DNA from: Bacillota bacterium
GTDB taxonomy: Bacteria; Bacillota; Clostridia; Lachnospirales; Lachnospiraceae
Direction of reading: 5' to 3'
Assembly: GCA_023415655.1 (NCBI GenBank)
Contig: JAEZKD010000108.1
Coordinates: 1 to 14,748, forward strand
Length of the DNA stretch: 14,748 nucleotides
The translations under genes and the position numbers were made by a program. The notes beneath the pieces are model-generated. The model ran no database searches, was not told the origin of the DNA, and saw nothing but the letters and a program-made list of their open reading frames with translations. Of this stretch, positions 13,368 to 14,748 are shown piece by piece (position 1 is the stretch's first letter; every line of letters starts with the position of its first letter).

Positions 13368-14690
13368 ATGGAGGCCATTAAATTATTAAAAAGAACGTTT
13401 GCAGTCATACTTGCTTTTGCATTCATTGTTATGTCTTGTCAAGCAGTTCTTGCGGAAGAATCCAGTAGTACTACGGATACGTCGGATACAGGAGAAGCTA
13501 AAAAGTCGAGCGAAATCTATGAAGACATGGGAGAAGAGACGATTTCAGATATTGATGAAGAGTATCTTGAGAAAATCTCTAATGATCCAATATCAGAAAC
13601 AGCGATTACCGGACTTGAGATCAGTTCCACAGCAGCAGTGTTAATGGAAGGCTCGACTGGCAAGGTAATCTATGAAAAGAATTCTACACAGGAATTGCGA
13701 CCAGCTTCAATTACTAAAATTATGACCTTGTTATTGATTTTTGAAGCTTTGGATCGTGGACAGATTAAGTTAACGGATATGGTTCCTGTAAGTGAACATG
13801 CAGCCAGCATGGGAGGCTCACAGGTATATCTCGAACCGTATGAGACACAAGATGTGAATACCATGATTAAATGCATTAGTATAGCGAGTGCAAATGATGC
13901 AAGCGTTGCAATGGCTGAATTCATTGCAGGTTCAGAAGAGGGGTTTGTCGCTAAGATGAATGAACGTGCAAAGGAACTTGGGATGGAGCATACCAATTTT
14001 GTCAATTGCTATGGCTTAGACACCGATAATCATTATTCTTGCGCCATGGACGTTGCCTTGATGTCAAGAGAACTTATCATGAAGCATCCTCAAATCAGTA
14101 ACTATTCCACTGTATGGATGGATACTTTTATACATACCACGAAGAAGGGACAGACTGAATTCGGTTTGAATAACACGAATAAATTAATCAAATCCTTCAA
14201 TGGTATTACAGGTCTTAAGACAGGATCGACAGGATTAGCGAAGTATTGTCTTTCTGCCACTGCTAGAAGAAATGATATGGATCTCATTGCAGTGATTATG
14301 GCAGCACCAGATACTAAGGTACGTTTCGCAGAAGCTGCAAAGCTATTGAATTATGGATATGCAAATTGCTCTTTATATAAGGATAAAGGAGAGAATCTAA
14401 CCATTCCAGAAGTATCTGTGAAAAAAGGAGTCCTAGAACGGGTGACGGGGAAATTAGCTGGAGAATTTTCTTATCTTTGTATGCAAGATATGAAGCCTGC
14501 TGATATTACGAAGGAAGTAAAAATGTTAGAAGAGGTAAAAGCTCCATTAAAAGAAACAGATGTGATTGGTGAGGTTGTCTATTACTATGGTGGGAAAGAG
14601 ATTGGGAAAGTAAGTATTGTGCCAACCACTGCAATTGATGAAGCTGGATATGGGGATTATTTTAAAGCTTTGATTTCTCGTTTTTTTTAA
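13368..14690 (+). CDS. dacF: D-alanyl-D-alanine carboxypeptidase, DacF/PBP5 type (peptidase S11)
   Basis: A 440-residue penicillin-binding protein that removes the terminal D-alanine of peptidoglycan pentapeptides outside the membrane. It has a signal peptide (about 1-29, cleavage likely after AVLA). An acidic Ser/Glu/Asp-rich linker (30-82) leads into the transpeptidase-fold domain with all three active-site motifs: SITK (Ser114, Lys117), SAN (174-176) and KTG (284-286). The C-terminal part (about 345-440) is the usual PBP5-like beta domain ending near a short hydrophobic/aromatic tail (YFKALISRFF), plausibly a membrane-associating helix. The DacF name follows family and clostridial context near spoIIM; in Bacillus dacF is made in the forespore. 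The start is imperfect: GGATG (13356-13360) is the only upstream site, and a GGAGG (13370-13374) overlaps the start codon itself. The only unusual part is the long linker. Confidence 0.9.
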   Translation: MEAIKLLKRTFAVILAFAFIVMSCQAVLAEESSSTTDTSDTGEAKKSSEIYEDMGEETISDIDEEYLEKISNDPISETAITGLEISSTAAVLMEGSTGKVIYEKNSTQELRPASITKIMTLLLIFEALDRGQIKLTDMVPVSEHAASMGGSQVYLEPYETQDVNTMIKCISIASANDASVAMAEFIAGSEEGFVAKMNERAKELGMEHTNFVNCYGLDTDNHYSCAMDVALMSRELIMKHPQISNYSTVWMDTFIHTTKKGQTEFGLNNTNKLIKSFNGITGLKTGSTGLAKYCLSATARRNDMDLIAVIMAAPDTKVRFAEAAKLLNYGYANCSLYKDKGENLTIPEVSVKKGVLERVTGKLAGEFSYLCMQDMKPADITKEVKMLEEVKAPLKETDVIGEVVYYYGGKEIGKVSIVPTTAIDEAGYGDYFKALISRFF

Positions 14691-14748
14691 AATAACTTGA
14701 TTCATCGTGAGTGATGTTATTGAGTAAATGCGATCAACATAGATACCA

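Noticed and set aside
13368..13440. DacF as a lipoprotein through VMSC at residue 24
   Set aside because: Met at the -2 position is atypical for a lipobox, and an ordinary signal peptidase site (AVLA) follows directly.
14691..14732. Hairpin after dacF (AATAAC with GTTATT)
   Set aside because: Only six base pairs with a large poorly paired interior and no T tract. The eight-T run nearby is inside the coding end.
1..14748. CRISPR array, tRNA, rRNA, insertion sequence, phage attachment site or replication origin
   Set aside because: No regularly spaced repeats, no clover-leaf or rRNA-like sequence, no transposase and no clustered DnaA-box-like sites were seen. The xerD-like gene is part of a chromosomal operon and shows no attachment-site repeats.

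Overview
The window looks like chromosomal DNA of an AT-rich, endospore-forming, low-GC Gram-positive anaerobe, most likely a Lachnospiraceae/Clostridium cluster XIVa species. The basis is the gene content and order (Nudix hydrolase, spoIIM, xerD-like gene, pyrimidine-nucleoside phosphorylase, DacF-type carboxypeptidase), strong GGAGG-type ribosome binding sites, and two small proteins that resemble families I know only from clostridia (DUF6179 and DUF6323). This assignment is inference from sequence alone.

Left part (1-3600), accessory in character. A cytoplasmic NlpC/P60-like cysteine hydrolase (minus strand, 401-1012) is divergent from a small lipoprotein with an octapeptide repeat (1240-1842). 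A bidirectional terminator separates the lipoprotein from a convergent minus-strand operon: DUF6323-like, DUF6179-like and NTF2-like/DUF4440-like genes (3502 down to 2052). The first two overlap out of frame across an A7 tract. A divergent plus-strand promoter next to the operon promoter leads within a few bases into a 16-bp hairpin, which would give a very short hairpin RNA.

Centre (3850-5958). A probable operon holds an ADP-ribose pyrophosphatase (NudF type), SpoIIM (the engulfment machinery membrane protein) and a XerD-family protein. The XerD homologue keeps the fold and reading frame but has lost nearly all catalytic residues, including the nucleophilic tyrosine (Phe275). It is probably a pseudoenzyme and is the strongest unusual observation here. 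A bidirectional terminator separates it from a convergent class I DAHP synthase (first step of aromatic amino acid synthesis).

Right part (7123-14748). A 386-bp divergent region carries a promoter for each direction, with a leader of about 225 nt in front of the pyrimidine-nucleoside phosphorylase. Three hairpins follow that gene. Next come an ABC exporter-like pair (ATPase plus an FtsX/MacB-type permease of about 950 residues with a long extracytoplasmic coiled coil), a membrane-anchored protein with two bacterial Ig-like repeats, and a DacF/PBP5-type D-Ala-D-Ala carboxypeptidase. Genes for envelope and sporulation functions (SpoIIM, DacF, XerD-like, ABC/FtsX, Ig-like) therefore cluster with nucleotide salvage and aromatic synthesis. 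No tRNA, rRNA, CRISPR array, insertion sequence or prophage was recognised.
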